Notes: generated by a model from the sequence alone, not told the origin. A stretch of 64,000 bases of DNA from Streptomyces angustmyceticus (GCF_019933235.1 NZ_CP082945.1:6051501-6115500); one strand, 5' to 3'. Shown: positions 8,701 through 16,923, numbered from the stretch's first letter. Numbers and translations are program-made.

Positions 8701-10357
8701 CCACAAGGTCTACCCGTGGGTCGCCAAGACCCGGCACTCCACCCCGGGCGTCGGCCTGATCTCGCCGCCGCCGCACCACGACATCTACTCCATCGAGGAT
8801 CTGGCCCAGCTGATCCACGACCTCAAGAACGCCAACCCGGCCGCCCGCATCCACGTGAAGCTGGTCTCCGAGGTCGGCGTCGGCACGGTCGCCGCGGGTG
8901 TCTCCAAGGCGCACGCGGACGTGGTCCTGATCTCCGGCCACGACGGTGGCACCGGCGCCTCGCCGCTCACCTCGCTCAAGCACGCGGGCGGCCCCTGGGA
9001 GCTGGGCCTGGCCGAGACCCAGCAGACGCTGCTGCTCAACGGCCTGCGCGACCGCATCGTGGTGCAGACCGACGGCCAGCTCAAGACCGGCCGCGACGTC
9101 GTCATCGCCGCCCTGCTGGGCGCCGAGGAGTTCGGCTTCGCCACCGCACCGCTGGTCGTCTCCGGCTGCGTCATGATGCGGGTGTGCCACCTCGACACCT
9201 GCCCGGTCGGCATCGCCACCCAGAACCCGACGCTGCGCGAGCGGTTCAGCGGCAAGGCCGAGTACATCGTCAACTTCTTCCAGTTCATCGCCGAAGAGGT
9301 CCGTGAGCTGCTGGCCGAGCTGGGCTTCCGCAGCCTCGACGAGGCCATCGGCCACGCCGAGCTGCTGAACACCTCCCGCGCGGTGGACCACTGGAAGGCG
9401 CAGGGCCTGGACCTGGCCCCGCTGCTGCACGTCCCCGAGCTGCCCGAGGGCGCCGTTCGCCACCAGGTCATCGAGCAGGACCACGGCCTGGAGAAGGCGC
9501 TCGACAACGAGCTGATCAAGCTCGCCGCCGACGCCCTGGCCGCGGACACCGCCGAGGCCGCCCAGCCGGTGCGCGCGCAGATCGCGATCCGGAACATCAA
9601 CCGGACCGTCGGCACCATGCTCGGCCACGAGGTCACCAAGAAGTTCGGCGGTGCCGGTCTGCCCGACGACACCATCGACATCACCTTCACCGGCTCGGCC
9701 GGCCAGTCCTTCGGCGCGTTCCTGCCGCGCGGCGTCACGCTGCGCCTGGAGGGCGACGCCAACGACTACGTCGGCAAGGGCCTGTCCGGCGGCCGGGTCG
9801 TGGTCCGCCCGGACCGCGGCGCCGACCACCTCGCCGAGTACTCCACCATCGCCGGCAACACCCTCGCCTACGGCGCCACCGGCGGCGAGCTGTACCTGCG
9901 CGGCCGGGTCGGCGAGCGCTTCTGCGTCCGCAACTCCGGCGCCACGGTCGTCTCCGAGGGCGTCGGCGACCACGGCTGCGAGTACATGACCGGCGGCAAC
10001 GCGGTCGTGCTGGGCGAGACGGGCCGCAACTTCGCGGCCGGTATGTCCGGCGGCTTCGCCTACGTCATCGACCTCGACAAGGCCAACGTCAACAAGGAGC
10101 TCGTCGACGCGGTCAACCCGCTGGACGACGCCGACAAGCAGTGGCTGCACGACGTCGTGCAGCGCCACCAGGAGGAGACCGGCTCGACCGTGGCCGCCAA
10201 GCTCCTCGCCGACTGGGATGCCGCGGCCGCGCGCTTCAGCAAGGTCATCCCGCCCACCTACCAGGCAGTGCTCGTCGCCAAGGACGCCGCTGAGCAGGCC
10301 GGGCTCTCCGAGTCCGAGACCCACGAGAAGATGATGGAGGCGGCGACCAATGGCTGA
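5735..10357 (+). CDS. gltB: Glutamate synthase (NADPH) large subunit
   Basis: This 1540-residue large subunit makes glutamate from glutamine and 2-oxoglutarate (GOGAT), working with GltD downstream. The class II amidotransferase nucleophile is Cys41 (DACGVGFVA), exposed after cleavage of a 40-residue propeptide. The glutaminase domain spans about 41-440. The central and FMN-binding synthase domains follow, with GGKSNTGEGGEDPERL and KPGEGGQLPGHKV. The 3Fe-4S cysteines lie in SGCVMMRVCHLDTCPVG, and the C-terminal GXGXG beta-helix ends the protein. ATG 5735 is chosen over TTG 5723 because GGGAG stands just before it. Its last 8 bases overlap gltD, so the subunits are translationally coupled. A GlnR-like box upstream suggests nitrogen control. 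Confidence 0.98.
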   Translation: MRLASTHSATTSSASAAAWSPMDGRPAQQGMYDPRNEHDACGVGFVATLTGEASHALVEQALTVLTNLEHRGATGSEPDSGDGAGILLQVPDAFLRENVTFELPDAGAYAVGIAFLPSDAQEAADAVSRIETIAGEEGLDVIGWRVVPVAPQLLGNGARATMPAFSQIFVGDGKNTGLALDRKAFALRKRAEREAGVYFPSLSARTIVYKGMLTTGQLEPFFPDLSDRRFATAVALVHSRFSTNTFPSWPLAHPYRFVAHNGEINTVKGNRNWMRARESQLATKLFGEGTADSTENLERLFPVCTPDASDSASFDEVLELLHLGGRSLPHSVLMMVPEAWENSPSMDPARRAFYQYHSTMMEPWDGPACVTFTDGVQVGAVLDRNGLRPGRYWVTDDGLVVLSSEVGVLDIDPAKVVRKGRLQPGRMFLVDTAEGRIIEDDEIKAQLAAEQPYQEWLDSGLIELADLPEREHIVHTHASVTRRQQTFGYTEEELRVILAPMAKAGAEPIGSMGTDSPIAALSERPRLLFDYFTQLFAQVTNPPLDAIREELVTSLISSLGPQGNLLEPTAASCRSVTLPFPVIDNDELAKLVHINADGDMPGMKAVTLSGLYRVSGGGESLAARIEEICAEADAAIDDGARLIVLSDRHSDAEHAPIPSLLLTAAVHHHLIGTKERTQVGLLVEAGDVREVHHVALLIGFGAAAVNPYLAMESVEDLVRAGTFLPGIEAETAIKNLIKALGKGVLKVMSKMGISTVASYRGAQVFEAVGLDEEFVARYFHGTATKIGGAGLDVIAKEVAARHAKAYPASGIAATHRALEIGGEYQWRREGEPHLFDPDTVFRLQHSTRSRRYDIFKQYTDRVNEQSERLMTLRGLFSFAADRPSIPIEEVEPASEIVKRFSTGAMSYGSISQEAHETLAIAMNQLGGKSNTGEGGEDPERLYDPARRSSIKQVASGRFGVTSEYLVNSDDIQIKMAQGAKPGEGGQLPGHKVYPWVAKTRHSTPGVGLISPPPHHDIYSIEDLAQLIHDLKNANPAARIHVKLVSEVGVGTVAAGVSKAHADVVLISGHDGGTGASPLTSLKHAGGPWELGLAETQQTLLLNGLRDRIVVQTDGQLKTGRDVVIAALLGAEEFGFATAPLVVSGCVMMRVCHLDTCPVGIATQNPTLRERFSGKAEYIVNFFQFIAEEVRELLAELGFRSLDEAIGHAELLNTSRAVDHWKAQGLDLAPLLHVPELPEGAVRHQVIEQDHGLEKALDNELIKLAADALAADTAEAAQPVRAQIAIRNINRTVGTMLGHEVTKKFGGAGLPDDTIDITFTGSAGQSFGAFLPRGVTLRLEGDANDYVGKGLSGGRVVVRPDRGADHLAEYSTIAGNTLAYGATGGELYLRGRVGERFCVRNSGATVVSEGVGDHGCEYMTGGNAVVLGETGRNFAAGMSGGFAYVIDLDKANVNKELVDAVNPLDDADKQWLHDVVQRHQEETGSTVAAKLLADWDAAAARFSKVIPPTYQAVLVAKDAAEQAGLSESETHEKMMEAATNG

Positions 10358-11810
10358 CCCCAAGGGCTTCCTGAACCACGAGCGCGAGATCGCCAAGACC
10401 CGCCCCGTCGAGGAGCGCGTCAAGGACTGGAACGAGGTCTACCAGCCCGGCTCCCTGCTGCCGATCATCAGCAAGCAGGCGTCGCGCTGCATGGACTGCG
10501 GCATCCCGTTCTGCCACAACGGCTGCCCGCTCGGGAACCTCATCCCCGAGTGGAACGACTACGCCTACCGCGAGGACTGGACCGAGGCCAGCGAGCGGCT
10601 GCACGCGACCAACAACTTCCCGGAGTTCACCGGCCGCCTGTGCCCCGCGCCCTGTGAGGCCGCCTGTGTGCTGGGCATCAACCAGCCGCCGGTGACCATC
10701 AAGAACGTCGAGGTCTCCATCATCGACAAGGCGTGGGACAACGGCGACGTGACCCCGCAGCCGCCCGAGCGCCTTTCCGGCAAGACCGTCGCCGTCATCG
10801 GCTCCGGTCCGGCCGGCCTGGCCGCCGCCCAGCAGCTGACCCGGGCCGGTCACACCGTCGCCGTCTACGAGCGCGCGGACCGGATCGGCGGCCTCCTCCG
10901 CTACGGCATCCCCGAGTTCAAGATGGAGAAGCGGCACATCAACCGCCGCATCGAGCAGATGCGCGCGGAGGGCACCAAGTTCCGTACCGAGGTGGAGATC
11001 GGCCGCGACCTCGACGCGAAGAAGCTGCGCAAGCGCTACGACGCCGTCGTCATCGCCGCCGGTGCCACCACCTCCCGCGACCTGCCGGTGCCCGGCCGGG
11101 AACTGAACGGCATCCACTTCGCGATGGAGTACCTGCCGCTGGCCAACAAGGTGCAGGAGGGTGACCTGACGGTCGCCCCGATCAGCGCCGAGGGCAAGCA
11201 CGTCGTCGTCATCGGCGGCGGCGACACCGGCGCGGACTGCGTCGGCACCGCCCACCGCCAGGGCGCCGCCTCGGTCACCCAGCTGGAGATCATGGGCAAG
11301 CCGGGCGACGAGCGGAACGCCAACCAGCCCTGGCCGACCTTCCCGATGCTCTACAAGGTCACCTCCGCGCACGAGGAGGGCGGCGAGCGGATCTACTCCG
11401 TCTCCACCACCCACTTCGAGGGCGACGAGGACGGCAACGTCCAGTGGCTGCACCTGACCGAGGTGGAGTTCAAGGACGGCCGCCCGGAGCCGAAGCCGGG
11501 CACCGAGCGGAAGATCCCGGCCCAGCTGGTCACCCTCGCCATGGGCTTCACCGGCACCGACCGGGAGAACGGCCTGGTCGAGCAGTTCGGCCTGGAACTC
11601 GACGAGCGCGGCAACATCGCCCGCGACAAGGAGTTCGCCACCAACGTCCCCGGCGTGTACGTCGCCGGTGACGCGGGCCGCGGCCAGTCGCTGATCGTGT
11701 GGGCCATCGCCGAGGGCCGTTCCGCGGCCAAGGGCGTGGACCGCTTCCTGACCGGAGCCAGCGCCCTGCCGGCCCCCATCAAGCCGACGGACCGCGCACT
11801 GACCGTGTGA
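10350..11810 (+). CDS. gltD: Glutamate synthase small subunit
   Basis: This 486-residue beta subunit of GOGAT passes electrons from NADPH through FAD and 4Fe-4S clusters to GltB. The N-terminal cluster cysteines are in CMDCGIPFCHNGCPLG and CPAPCEAACVLG. The FAD-binding motif is GSGPAGLAAAQQL and the NADPH-binding motif is GGGDTGADCVG. The FAD-closing motif is GVYVAGDAGRGQSLIVWAI near the C-terminus. The ATG sits inside the end of gltB (shared ATGGCTGA). A long perfect-arm terminator follows the stop. Confidence 0.98.
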   Translation: MADPKGFLNHEREIAKTRPVEERVKDWNEVYQPGSLLPIISKQASRCMDCGIPFCHNGCPLGNLIPEWNDYAYREDWTEASERLHATNNFPEFTGRLCPAPCEAACVLGINQPPVTIKNVEVSIIDKAWDNGDVTPQPPERLSGKTVAVIGSGPAGLAAAQQLTRAGHTVAVYERADRIGGLLRYGIPEFKMEKRHINRRIEQMRAEGTKFRTEVEIGRDLDAKKLRKRYDAVVIAAGATTSRDLPVPGRELNGIHFAMEYLPLANKVQEGDLTVAPISAEGKHVVVIGGGDTGADCVGTAHRQGAASVTQLEIMGKPGDERNANQPWPTFPMLYKVTSAHEEGGERIYSVSTTHFEGDEDGNVQWLHLTEVEFKDGRPEPKPGTERKIPAQLVTLAMGFTGTDRENGLVEQFGLELDERGNIARDKEFATNVPGVYVAGDAGRGQSLIVWAIAEGRSAAKGVDRFLTGASALPAPIKPTDRALTV

Positions 11811-11849
11811 TCCGTCCCCCGATGTCCCGTACAACGTCGTACGGAACAA

Positions 11850-11896
11850 CCGCGGCGCCTGTCCCCCTCCCCCGACCGGGAGGGCAGGCGCCGCGG
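11850..11896 (+). terminator. gltBD terminator
   Basis: Outer arms CCGCGGCGCCTG (11850-11861) and CAGGCGCCGCGG (11885-11896) are perfect over 12 bp, with inner arms CCCTCCC and GGGAGGG. A shorter hairpin CCGTAC/GTACGG at 11827-11844 precedes it. No T-run. Confidence 0.75.
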
Positions 11897-11949
11897 GCCT
11901 GTGCCACGGCGCCCGGTCCCGACGGACCAGGAACCGTGGCACAGTCGCG

Positions 11950-12537
11950 TCACGCGCCGCCGCTCGGGGCCGGGAAGCGCCGCTCCCGCTGCCGCGCCCG
12001 CTCTCGCGCGGGCACCGGCACGGCCCGCGGCGGGGGAGTGGCCGACGGCCGGAAGTCGTGCACCGGCGGATGCCAGGACTCCAGCCCGCCGACCGGGCCG
12101 CTCACCGGCAGCACCCACCGGGGATCGGCGTGCACCCGCAGCACCTGCGCCTCGATCCGCGTCCACGCCCCGTCGGTGACCGTCCGCCCGCCGACCCGGC
12201 GGGCCTCCAACTGCACCGGGCAGTGCGCGAGCCGGGGCGGCCGCACCAGTTCGGACGGTTCCGTCCACGGCGCGTCCGCACACGGCACGGCGCCCGCCCC
12301 CTCCTCGGCCGCCGCCCCCTCCTCGGCCGCCGCCCTCTCCGGCGGCAGGTTGAACACCACGTCGGGGCGCACCGCGAGGTTCTGCGCGGTCCGGCCGCGC
12401 GACGGCAGCCAGACGCTGACGACCGGCCCCCGCTCCCAGCGGATGCGCAGCTCGACCAGGACGAACGTCCCGTCGTCGTTCTCCGTGGACAGCAGCGCCG
12501 GGGCGACCGAACTGCTCTTCTCCAGCGCGACCTTCAT
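11950..12537 (-). CDS. Flavin reductase-like (FMN split-barrel) protein
   Basis: This 195-residue protein resembles the flavin reductase-like/DIM6-NTAB split-barrel family. Support comes from an N-terminal barrel strand pattern (VLVELRIRWERGPVVSVWLPSRGRTAQNLAVRPDVVFNLP), a central HCPVQLEARRVG strand, and WTRIEAQVLRVHADPRWV. Such proteins bind FMN or use it as substrate with NAD(P)H. Residues around 80-95 contain an AAAEEG-type repeat encoded by an 18-bp direct duplication near 12298-12334. The C-terminal 30 residues are Pro/Arg-rich. The gene diverges from the ArsR-like regulator with 67 bp between starts and shared inverted repeats, so it is the likely target of that regulator. The family call is moderate and the substrate unknown. 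Confidence 0.65.
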   Translation of the reverse strand: MKVALEKSSSVAPALLSTENDDGTFVLVELRIRWERGPVVSVWLPSRGRTAQNLAVRPDVVFNLPPERAAAEEGAAAEEGAGAVPCADAPWTEPSELVRPPRLAHCPVQLEARRVGGRTVTDGAWTRIEAQVLRVHADPRWVLPVSGPVGGLESWHPPVHDFRPSATPPPRAVPVPARERARQRERRFPAPSGGA

Positions 12538-12562
12538 GGTCCCGAGGATAGAAGCCGGATGA

Positions 12563-12599
12563 TTCGGTGCTCACCGAAATGTGATCAGAGGTTACTCTG
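12563..12599. promoter_or_regulatory. Two operator-like inverted repeats between divergent genes
   Basis: TTCGGTG-CT-CACCGAA (12563-12578) is a perfect 7-bp inverted repeat. It is followed by CAGAG-GTTA-CTCTG (12586-12599), a perfect 5-bp one that abuts the regulator start. Both fit dimeric winged-helix binding sites in the shared promoter. Confidence 0.5.
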
Positions 12600-12604
12600 T
12601 GTAC

Positions 12605-13366
12605 ATGAAACGATGGGACGCCGATCAGGAAAGCGCCGCGGATGCCCCCGATCTGGCCGCCCTCGCGGCGCTGCTCGCGGACCGCACCCGCGCCGCCATC
12701 TGCATGGCCCTGCTCGACGGCGGCGCCTGGACAGCCGGTGAACTGGCCGAGTACGCCGCCGTGGCACCGTCCACCACCACCGAGCACCTCAACCTCCTGG
12801 TCTCCGGCGGCCTGCTCGCCGAGGAGCGCCGCGGGCGGCGGCGCTACGTACGCCTGGCCGGGCCGGAGGCCGCGGAGACCCTGGAGAACCTCGCCGGCCT
12901 CGCCCCCTACCGCCGGGTCCCGGTCCGCTCCCTGGCCGAGGCCAACCACCGCAGGGCCCTGCACCACGCCCGCACCTGCTACGACCACATCGCCGGGGCG
13001 CTCGGCGTCGCCATCGCCGAGACGATGACCGAACGCGGCCTGCTGGGGCGGGACGACGGCCCGGTGCTGACGGCGGCGGGTGCCGCCTGGCTGGCCGGCC
13101 TCGGCATCGCCGACGCCGCCCCCTCGGCCGCCCACCGCGCCCATGTCCGCACCTGCCTCGACTGGACGGTGCGCCGCCGGCACCTCTCCGGCGCGGTCGG
13201 CGCCGCCCTCTACCGGCACGCCCTCGAACACGGCTGGGTCGTCAAGGCCGTCGCCACCCGCATCCTCACCGTCACCGCGGCGGGGCGCACGGCCTTCCGC
13301 GACCGGCTCGGGCTGCCCGACGAGGCGCTGTTCCCCTCCCTCGCCCTCGCCCCGCCCCGCGCCTGA
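12605..13366 (+). CDS. ArsR-like winged-helix transcriptional regulator
   Basis: This 253-residue regulator has an N-terminal ArsR-type winged helix at about 15-85. LAALLADRTRAAICMALLDGGAWTAGELAEYA is followed by recognition helix VAPSTTTEHLNLLVSGGLL and wing EERRGRRRYVRLAG. The C-terminal 150 residues are a conserved effector-like domain with no cysteine pair typical of metal sensors, so the ligand is probably organic or unknown. I choose ATG 12605 (MKRWDADQE); in-frame GTG codons at 12581 and 12599 are alternatives inside the second inverted repeat. It diverges from the flavin reductase-like gene and probably controls both. Confidence 0.85.
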   Translation: MKRWDADQESAADAPDLAALAALLADRTRAAICMALLDGGAWTAGELAEYAAVAPSTTTEHLNLLVSGGLLAEERRGRRRYVRLAGPEAAETLENLAGLAPYRRVPVRSLAEANHRRALHHARTCYDHIAGALGVAIAETMTERGLLGRDDGPVLTAAGAAWLAGLGIADAAPSAAHRAHVRTCLDWTVRRRHLSGAVGAALYRHALEHGWVVKAVATRILTVTAAGRTAFRDRLGLPDEALFPSLALAPPRA

Positions 13367-13445
13367 CCGTCCGCGTCCGGTCGGGGGCGGTCTTCGCCCC
13401 GGACCCGGTCCCGGCCCTCGCCCGGCGCCCGCCCCGGCCCGCGTC

Positions 13446-14024
13446 TCAGTCCTCGCCGACCTGGCTCAGCCGGTCGTCGCCGAGCTTGCGCTGGGTGTCC
13501 TGGAGCAGGATCCGCAGCAGGCCGGCGAGCTGCTCCTGCTGCTCCGGAGTGAGCCCGTCGATCAACTCGGCCTCGCGGTACAGCACTTGGTCGACGGTCG
13601 CCTCGATCCGCTCGTGGCCGGCCGGGGTCAGCGCGACCAGGACGGTGCGCGGGCGGCCCTCGCCGGGCCGCCGGGTGACCAGCCCCTCGCGCTCCGCGCG
13701 GGCCACCCGCTGGGAGACCGCCCCGGCGGTGATCAGGGAGCGGCGGCCGAGTTCACGCGTCGTCAGGGTGTACGGCTCGCCGCTGCGGCGCAGCACACTG
13801 AGCAGGTCGAGGGTGGCCGGGTCCATCCCCGCGCGGGCCAGCACCCGCCGCCGGTCGTCGCCCAGCAGCTTCGCCAGCCGCCAGATCGGCGTCACGATGC
13901 CGATGGAGGAGACCGGGGTGCCGGGGCGTTCGCGCTCCCAGGCGGCGGCGATCTCGGCGACGGGGTACGCGGAGTCGGCGTCCGGGTGGCCGCGGCCGTC
14001 CTCCGCCTCGGGTTCTCTTGCCAC
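13446..14024 (-). CDS. MarR-family transcriptional regulator
   Basis: This 192-residue MarR-type winged-helix dimer has the HTH in LTTRELGRRSLITAGAVSQRVARAEREGLVTRR and the DNA-contacting wing in GEGRPRTVLVALTPAGHERI, between helical dimerisation segments. It starts at GTG 14024 behind a strong GGGAGGG site. Reading farther upstream would run through the operator. It diverges from an SDR gene, and the 68-bp gap holds a nearly perfect 24-bp palindrome, the classic MarR arrangement for ligand-relieved repression of itself and the divergent enzyme. Confidence 0.92.
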   Translation of the reverse strand: MAREPEAEDGRGHPDADSAYPVAEIAAAWERERPGTPVSSIGIVTPIWRLAKLLGDDRRRVLARAGMDPATLDLLSVLRRSGEPYTLTTRELGRRSLITAGAVSQRVARAEREGLVTRRPGEGRPRTVLVALTPAGHERIEATVDQVLYREAELIDGLTPEQQEQLAGLLRILLQDTQRKLGDDRLSQVGED

Positions 14025-14046
14025 GGGCCCTCCCTGGAATGTTATG

Positions 14047-14070
14047 TTCAGCTCTAAATTTAGACCTGAA
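14047..14070. promoter_or_regulatory. MarR operator candidate
   Basis: A 24-bp inverted repeat has centre TCTAAATTTAGA and outer arms TTCAG and CTGAA. A single C/C mismatch on each side of the 12-bp core is the only break. It is notably AT-rich for this genome and lies midway between the MarR and SDR start codons. Confidence 0.7.
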
Positions 14071-14092
14071 TGTAATGGACGGAGCTCAGCAT

Positions 14093-14815
14093 ATGTCACG
14101 CACCATCCTGGTCACCGGCGGCGGAACCGGCATCGGACGCGCCGTCGCCCACCACTTCGCCGGCGCCGGCGACGACGTCATCGTCACCGGCCGGCGCCCC
14201 GGCCCCCTCGACGAGACCGCGGCCGGCCGGCGGCGGATCCGCCCCCTGGTGTGCGACCACACCGACCCCGCCGCGCTCACCGTGCTGCTCGCCGGACTCC
14301 CCGGCCGGATCGACGTCCTGGTCAACAACGCCGGCGGCAACACCGACCTCGACGCGGACGGCGCCACCGACCTGGCGGCCTACGCCAGGGAATTCCGCGC
14401 CAACCTCGACGCGAACCTGCTCAGCGCCGTGCTGACCACCAGGGCGGTGGACGACCGGCTGGCGGCCGGCGGCGCGGTCGTCCACCTGGGGTCGATCGCC
14501 GCCGACCACGGCAACGGCGCCTACGGAGCGGCCAAGGCCGGCCTCGCCTCCTGGAACATCGGCCTGTCCCGGACGCTCGGCCCCCGCGACATCACCGCCA
14601 ACGTCGTCTCGCCCGGCTACATCGCCGACACCGGCTTCTTCCGCGACCGGCTCACCGACGAGCGCCGCGACCAGCTGGTGACCGCATCCGCGGTCGGCCG
14701 CGCCGGCTCCCCGGACGACATCGCGGGGACCGTGGCCTTCCTGGCCTCACCGGCGGCCCGGCACGTCACCGGCCAGGTGCTGAACGTCAACGGCGGTACC
14801 CGCGGCACCCGTTGA
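14093..14815 (+). CDS. Short-chain dehydrogenase/reductase (SDR)
   Basis: This 240-residue classical SDR has the nucleotide-binding glycine motif TGGGTGIG at 8-15, NNAGG at 78-82, catalytic Ser134 (HLGSIAA), Tyr144 and Lys148 (YGAAK), and the C-terminal NVNGG. A basic residue pair after beta-2 (TGRRP, 32-36) favours NADP(H). ATG 14093 follows ACGGAGC. The gene diverges from the MarR regulator and probably belongs to its regulon. The substrate cannot be inferred; FabG-like reductions or detoxification of a MarR ligand are possible. Confidence 0.9.
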   Translation: MSRTILVTGGGTGIGRAVAHHFAGAGDDVIVTGRRPGPLDETAAGRRRIRPLVCDHTDPAALTVLLAGLPGRIDVLVNNAGGNTDLDADGATDLAAYAREFRANLDANLLSAVLTTRAVDDRLAAGGAVVHLGSIAADHGNGAYGAAKAGLASWNIGLSRTLGPRDITANVVSPGYIADTGFFRDRLTDERRDQLVTASAVGRAGSPDDIAGTVAFLASPAARHVTGQVLNVNGGTRGTR

Positions 14816-14835
14816 CGCCCCGGCCGGTGCGCCGG

Positions 14836-15312
14836 CTACGCGCCGTCGTCGTCCGCGAGCCGGGCCGGGAAACCGCCGGTCGCGACCGGCCCCCAGCGCA
14901 GCGGCGTCACCCGGATCAGCGACTTGCCCTGCCGGCGCATCGCCTCCCGGTACTCGTCCCAGTCCGGGTGCTCGCCGGCGATGTTGCGGTAGTACTCGAC
15001 GAGCGGCTCGACCGAGTCCGGGGCGTCGATGACCTCGGCCTCGCCGTCGATCTGCACCCACGGGCCGTTCCACTCGTCGGACAGCACGATGACGCTGACC
15101 GAGGAGACCCGGCGGGCGTTGCGGACCTTGGCGCGCTCCGGATACGTCGACATCACCAGCCGGCCGGAGTCGTCCACCCCGCAGGTCAGCGGCGAGCCCT
15201 GCGGGGTGCCGTCGCCGCGGCGGGTGAGCAGGATCGCGCGGTGACGGGGGCGGACGAACTCCAGCAGCTCGGGCAGCTCGACACGGGTGTTACGGGCGAT
15301 GGAAGGGCTCAT
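14836..15312 (-). CDS. PPOX-class F420/flavin-dependent oxidoreductase-like protein
   Basis: This 158-residue split-barrel protein resembles the actinobacterial PPOX-class F420-dependent enzymes (pyridoxamine 5'-phosphate oxidase superfamily). Typical segments are LLEFVRPRHRAILLTRRGDGTPQGSPLT, VMSTYPERAKVRNARRVSSVSVIVLSDEWNGPWVQIDGEAEVI and the C-terminal SLIRVTPLRWGPVATGGFPAR. It starts at ATG 15312. The cofactor could be F420 or FMN; the sequence alone does not decide. It stands alone, converging with the SDR gene. Confidence 0.85.
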   Translation of the reverse strand: MSPSIARNTRVELPELLEFVRPRHRAILLTRRGDGTPQGSPLTCGVDDSGRLVMSTYPERAKVRNARRVSSVSVIVLSDEWNGPWVQIDGEAEVIDAPDSVEPLVEYYRNIAGEHPDWDEYREAMRRQGKSLIRVTPLRWGPVATGGFPARLADDDGA

Positions 15313-15401
15313 ACCGGCGAGCCTAGGGGAGAGGTCCCCCCGGGGCGTGGAGTGCGCGCGCACGCGCAGCGCGCAGCGGACGCGCACCCACCCCTCGCCG
15401 G

Positions 15402-15890
15402 TCAGCCCTTGAGGAGCTGCTTGCCGGTCGCCGCGTCCACGACCTTGCGGCCGTCCAGGGCGCTCTTGAGGTGCACCGTCACCTTGTCGGTGGCCAGTTG
15501 CTCGGTGCACATCCCCTTGGCGCTCTTCCGCTTGCCCCAGCCGGTGATCACGACGAGGTCCTTCGACTCGTGGCTGCGCGCACCGAAGCGGACGTCGCAG
15601 GCACTGTGCCCGACGGTGACGGTGATCTCCCGGGCCCCCGCCGACTTCGGGCGCGCCGCCTCCACCAGCGGCAGCAGCGCCTGCTGCCGGCCGTGGACCG
15701 GGGAGACCTTCGGCCAGTCGTGCACGATCTGATCCGCGCGCCGCTCGAACGCGTCCGGCTTCTTCGGTGGCGCCGCGGGGGCCGCCTTCTGCTGGTTCTG
15801 GCCGCAGCCGGACAGGGCGACGGCGCCGGTCGTCGCCAGCGCGAGCACGGCGGTGAGGGTACGGGTGCGGGAGAGGTGGGATCCTCGCAT
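15402..15890 (-). CDS. Putative secreted lipoprotein
   Basis: This 162-residue protein has a lipoprotein signal peptide: a basic start (MRGSHLSRTR), a hydrophobic stretch, and lipobox LSGC with Cys29. It is a predicted substrate of Lgt, encoded earlier in the window. The mature region begins with a Gln/Ala/Pro/Lys linker. A domain of about 110 residues follows, with two cysteines (HSACDVRF and KGMCTEQL) that could form a disulfide. I do not recognise the domain. An excellent AGGAGG, 7 nt upstream, fixes ATG 15890 as the start. Confidence 0.8.
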   Translation of the reverse strand: MRGSHLSRTRTLTAVLALATTGAVALSGCGQNQQKAAPAAPPKKPDAFERRADQIVHDWPKVSPVHGRQQALLPLVEAARPKSAGAREITVTVGHSACDVRFGARSHESKDLVVITGWGKRKSAKGMCTEQLATDKVTVHLKSALDGRKVVDAATGKQLLKG

Positions 15891-16051
15891 GACATTGCCT
15901 CCTTGTGTCACGGATGGGACGTGACAGGCGCAAGTCAGGTTCCGGCCGCTTTTCCGGCCCGGCCGAGGGGCCGGGGGAGCGGCCGCGGCGCCCGGTCCGC
16001 CCGCGGCGAAACGGCACGGCGCGACACCGCCTGCCCGCTAGCGTCCGGACC

Positions 16052-16786
16052 ATGGACGCACCCATCGAGATCACGCCCACCGTCTGGCAACTCCCCTTCC
16101 CCGTCGGGCACGTGTACGCCGTCGCGCTGCCCGACGACGGTTACGCGCTGGTCGACACCGGCCTGCCCGGCTCGGCCCCCGCGATCCTCGACGCCCTCGC
16201 CACACTCGGCGGCCGGCCGGACCGGCTGCGGCAGATCGTGCTCACCCACTACCACCTCGACCACATGGGTTCCGCCGCCGACCTGGCCGACGCCACCGGC
16301 GCCCGGGTGCTCGCCGGCGCCCTGGAGGCCCCCTACATCCGTGGCACCGCCCCCGAACCCACGCCCGTCCTGACCCCCGCGGAACGGTCCCTGCACGAAG
16401 GGATCACGGCTCGCCTGGAAGCCGTCGGCACCCCGCCGCCGCGCCCCGTCGAGGTCGACACCGTCCTGCACGACGGGGACACCCTCGACGGCTGGGGCGA
16501 GCCGGTGCGGGTGCTGCACGTGCCCGGACACACCCCCGGCGGGATCGCCCTGCACCTCCCCGAGAGCCGGCTGCTCTTCCCCGGCGACCTCATCGGCACC
16601 GACCCCGACGGCCGCCGCGCGGTCCTCGGGCCGTTCAACGTCGCGCGCGAGCAGGCCGTCGCGTCCTTCCGGCGGCTCGCCGCGATCGACGACGTCGACA
16701 CCGTGTGCGTCCCGCACGGCGTCCCGCTCCGCACCGGCGCCCGGGACATCCTGGCCGCGGCCACGCCGGACACGGACTGGCGCTGA
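16052..16786 (+). CDS. MBL-fold metallo-hydrolase
   Basis: This 244-residue protein has the metallo-beta-lactamase fold. It shows the zinc motif LTHYHLDHMGSA (HxHxDH), the third His in HVPGHTPGG, the bridging Asp in FPGDLIG, and the last His in VCVPHGVPL. The family includes glyoxalase II-like, lactonase and other hydrolases, and the substrate is not evident. A TAGCGT box at 16039-16044 stands 7 bp before the ATG and no Shine-Dalgarno is visible, so the transcript is probably leaderless. It diverges from the lipoprotein gene. Confidence 0.9.
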   Translation: MDAPIEITPTVWQLPFPVGHVYAVALPDDGYALVDTGLPGSAPAILDALATLGGRPDRLRQIVLTHYHLDHMGSAADLADATGARVLAGALEAPYIRGTAPEPTPVLTPAERSLHEGITARLEAVGTPPPRPVEVDTVLHDGDTLDGWGEPVRVLHVPGHTPGGIALHLPESRLLFPGDLIGTDPDGRRAVLGPFNVAREQAVASFRRLAAIDDVDTVCVPHGVPLRTGARDILAAATPDTDWR

Positions 16787-16923
16787 GCGGTGCCCGGGCG
16801 GGGCGCGGCGCGTCCCGCGCGCCTGCCCGCCCGGGTAATCTCGCGCGGGTGCGGCCCGGCCGGAGAGCCCCGGCCGGGGGCATCGGCAGGCGGCGCGCAC
16901 GGGATGCGAGGAGAGGCACGGGC

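Noticed and set aside
5450..10423. Minus-strand open frame of about 1650 codons opposite gltB
   Set aside because: It is antisense to the well-supported gltB and has low-complexity Val/Gly/Asp/Leu composition.
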